This document shows, piece after piece, positions 62,338 through 64,000 of a stretch of 64,000 nt of DNA (the first letter of the stretch is position 1; each line of letters begins with the position of its first letter). Location: assembly GCF_022869785.1 (NCBI RefSeq), contig NZ_CP094997.1, forward strand, positions 4,030,001-4,094,000. Direction: 5' to 3'. The notes beneath the pieces were generated by a model that searched no databases, was not told the origin of the DNA, and saw only the letters and a program-made list of their open reading frames with translations. Origin of the DNA: Dyadobacter chenwenxiniae (GTDB taxonomy: Bacteria > Bacteroidota > Bacteroidia > Cytophagales > Spirosomataceae). A program made the translations under genes and the position numbers.

Positions 62338-64000
62338 TCCTCAAACTTTTGACCGGATTCATCAACGCTGCCCTGATGCTTTGAAAACTCACCGTTGCAA
62401 ATGCGATTGCGGCTGACAAAAAGGCTGCTATTGCGAATATCCACCAGTAAATGTCGGTTTTATAGGCAAAGTTTTCCAGCCAGCGATACATTCCATAGTA
62501 TGCAATGGGTGAGGCAATTACAAATGCAATGAGCACCAGTTTAAGGAAATCCTTCGATAATAAGCCAACAATGCTGCCCGTAGAAGCGCCCATCACTTTT
62601 CGCACACCAATTTCCTTTGTGCGCTGCATCGTGCTGTATGAAGCCAGGCCAAGAAGTCCCAGGCAGGAGATGAAAATTGCCAGGATAGCAAAGTTGAAGA
62701 ATAGCTTTTCAAAACGTTCTTCGCTTCTGTATTGCCGGTCAAAAAACTCGTCCATAAAATAGTAACTGAATGGCCGGTTTGGCATGATTGTCTTCCATTT
62801 CTGTTCCACAGCCGCGACCGCTTCTTTGATGTTTCCGCCGTCAATTTTGATGGAAACCAGCTCGCTGCCGCCCGGCTCGATACGCATAGTCAGCGGTTTG
62901 ATCCTTTCCTGTAATGAACGGAAGTGGAAATCTTTGACAACGCCAACAATTTTACCCTCTCTCCCCCATTGCTTGAACCTGCGGCCGATTGCTTCCTCAG
63001 GGGAACTGTAACCAAACAGCTTCACTGCCGCCTCGTTCATGACCATCGCTTGCGTTGTATCCGTTCCGAAATCTCGCGAAAATGGACGTCCGGCAGCCAT
63101 TTTAAGGCCAAATTGAGGAATATAATCAAAATCAACAAAGTATAAATCCAGGTTTGCGATCTGTAAATCGCCGCTCTTGTTTTCAATTTCGGAATAAGCG
63201 CCCGGGTTTCCACTGCCCGGCACGCTGGAAGACGCGGCGGTTGATTTTACACCGGTGATATCCGCGAGCGATTGCTTGAATGCGTCTTTTTTCGGATCTC
63301 CCTGGGAATTCACAATCATCATCTGATCCTTGCTGAACCCAAGGTCGCGGTTGCGCATGAAATCCATCTGAATGTACACCACGATGGTTGCGATAATGAG
63401 TGCAATGGAGATGGCAAATTGAATGGTTACCAATGATTTTCTTAACAAAATCCCCTTCACACTCGTCGTAAAACGCCCTTTTAAAACCACAACCGGTTCA
63501 AATGAAGACAGCACCAATGCCGGATAAATCCCGGCCAGAATACCGATAAGAATGGCAGCGAGGAACATTCCGGCTACAAAAGGCAGGTTATCTAAAATCC
63601 CGGTGCTGATCACTTTCCCCGAAAGGTTATTGAACAGCGGAATCAATGCAGTTGAAAGCACGACGGCAAATACAAAGGCAATCAAACATAACAGAATAGA
63701 CTCGCTGATAAACTGTCTGGCGACGAGCATTTTCGGTGCGCCAACAACCTTGCGAATCCCCACTTCCTTCGCACGCTCTACCGAGCGCGCCGTGGTGAGA
63801 TTAACGAAATTAATGCACGCGATCAGCAAAATAAATATGGCTACAACCGAGAACACATACACATTGTTCATGCTTCCGGATTCCGCCACGTCCCTTGTTG
63901 ACTTTAAGTAAACATCCCGGAGCGGCTCTAAAAAGAGCTTGTAATACATTTGCGATTCTTTCATCGTCTTGCCGGCGCGCCGTTCCAGAAATGCCGGAAA
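62330..64000 (-). CDS. Doubled FtsX/MacB-type ABC permease, 5' end missing
   Basis: The frame is open to the window edge (FPAFLERRAGKT precedes the internal Met at 63964), leaving about 556 residues of the C-terminal part. The remainder includes the end of the first periplasmic domain, the first FtsX block with EVGIRKVVGA, the second periplasmic domain, and the second FtsX block with EIGVRKVMGA; it ends NPVKSLRSE with the last codons in the tetranucleotide tract. It is the most upstream gene of the right-hand array visible here. Confidence 0.93.
   Translation of the reverse strand, partial: FPAFLERRAGKTMKESQMYYKLFLEPLRDVYLKSTRDVAESGSMNNVYVFSVVAIFILLIACINFVNLTTARSVERAKEVGIRKVVGAPKMLVARQFISESILLCLIAFVFAVVLSTALIPLFNNLSGKVISTGILDNLPFVAGMFLAAILIGILAGIYPALVLSSFEPVVVLKGRFTTSVKGILLRKSLVTIQFAISIALIIATIVVYIQMDFMRNRDLGFSKDQMMIVNSQGDPKKDAFKQSLADITGVKSTAASSSVPGSGNPGAYSEIENKSGDLQIANLDLYFVDFDYIPQFGLKMAAGRPFSRDFGTDTTQAMVMNEAAVKLFGYSSPEEAIGRRFKQWGREGKIVGVVKDFHFRSLQERIKPLTMRIEPGGSELVSIKIDGGNIKEAVAAVEQKWKTIMPNRPFSYYFMDEFFDRQYRSEERFEKLFFNFAILAIFISCLGLLGLASYSTMQRTKEIGVRKVMGASTGSIVGLLSKDFLKLVLIAFVIASPIAYYGMYRWLENFAYKTDIYWWIFAIAAFLSAAIAFATVSFQSIRAALMNPVKSLRSE

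Overview
The window looks like the chromosome of a Bacteroidota bacterium of the order Cytophagales, most like Dyadobacter and its relatives in Spirosomaceae. This is inferred from gene content and style: many roughly 800-residue doubled FtsX/MacB-type permeases, a DUF2911 protein, a capsule-assembly Wzi-like protein, a membrane-anchored winged-helix regulator, few Shine-Dalgarno sites, and promoters of the Bacteroidota type (-7 box TAnnTTTG). No rRNA, tRNA, CRISPR array, prophage or insertion sequence was recognised.

Left part (1-17.6 kb): three tandem permeases on the + strand (the first cut by the window edge), a DUF433/DUF5615 toxin-antitoxin-like pair, an MFS exporter, a small secreted protein, a winged-helix regulator gene broken by two compensating frameshifts, a fourth permease, then the only ABC ATPase of this type in the window with a TolC-family channel. 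Two outer-membrane barrel proteins and an SGNH-hydrolase lipoprotein follow.

Middle part (17.7-48.3 kb): mostly housekeeping and metabolic genes. These include an FGGY sugar kinase, recG, a DUF2911 protein, a four-gene minus-strand cluster (DUF1361, diacylglycerol kinase, an apparently fused membrane protein, winged-helix regulator), an SMP-30-like protein with a thioredoxin-fold protein, rplU-rpmA, and a NifU-type Fe-S scaffold. Next come an unrecognised protein with a DxDDTA motif beside a PaaE-like reductase, a LacI-type regulator, an M1 aminopeptidase, a LolC/E-like permease with rbfA, rpiB, and a LOG-family protein. The part ends with a helix-hairpin-helix protein, a DUF4097 protein, a GH1 beta-glucosidase, an ECF sigma factor, a tightly overlapping DUF885/CBM9/serine-hydrolase operon, and an AztD-like zinc-metallochaperone lipoprotein under two Fur/Zur-like palindromes.

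Right part (48.3-64 kb): six more doubled permeases on the - strand, the last cut by the window edge. Five of them form one array with gaps of 12 to 115 bases. A capsule-assembly Wzi-like outer-membrane gene separates the sixth from the array. In all there are ten doubled permeases but only one matching ATPase/TolC pair. The permeases may share that ATPase or use others elsewhere, and their substrates cannot be read from sequence.

The points most worth following up are the Zur-like double operator on the aztD-like gene, the DxDDTA protein with its reductase neighbour, the double-frameshifted regulator, the permease arrays, and several unusual repeats (a 66-bp perfect palindrome, heptamer arrays, a 64-bp tetranucleotide tract).
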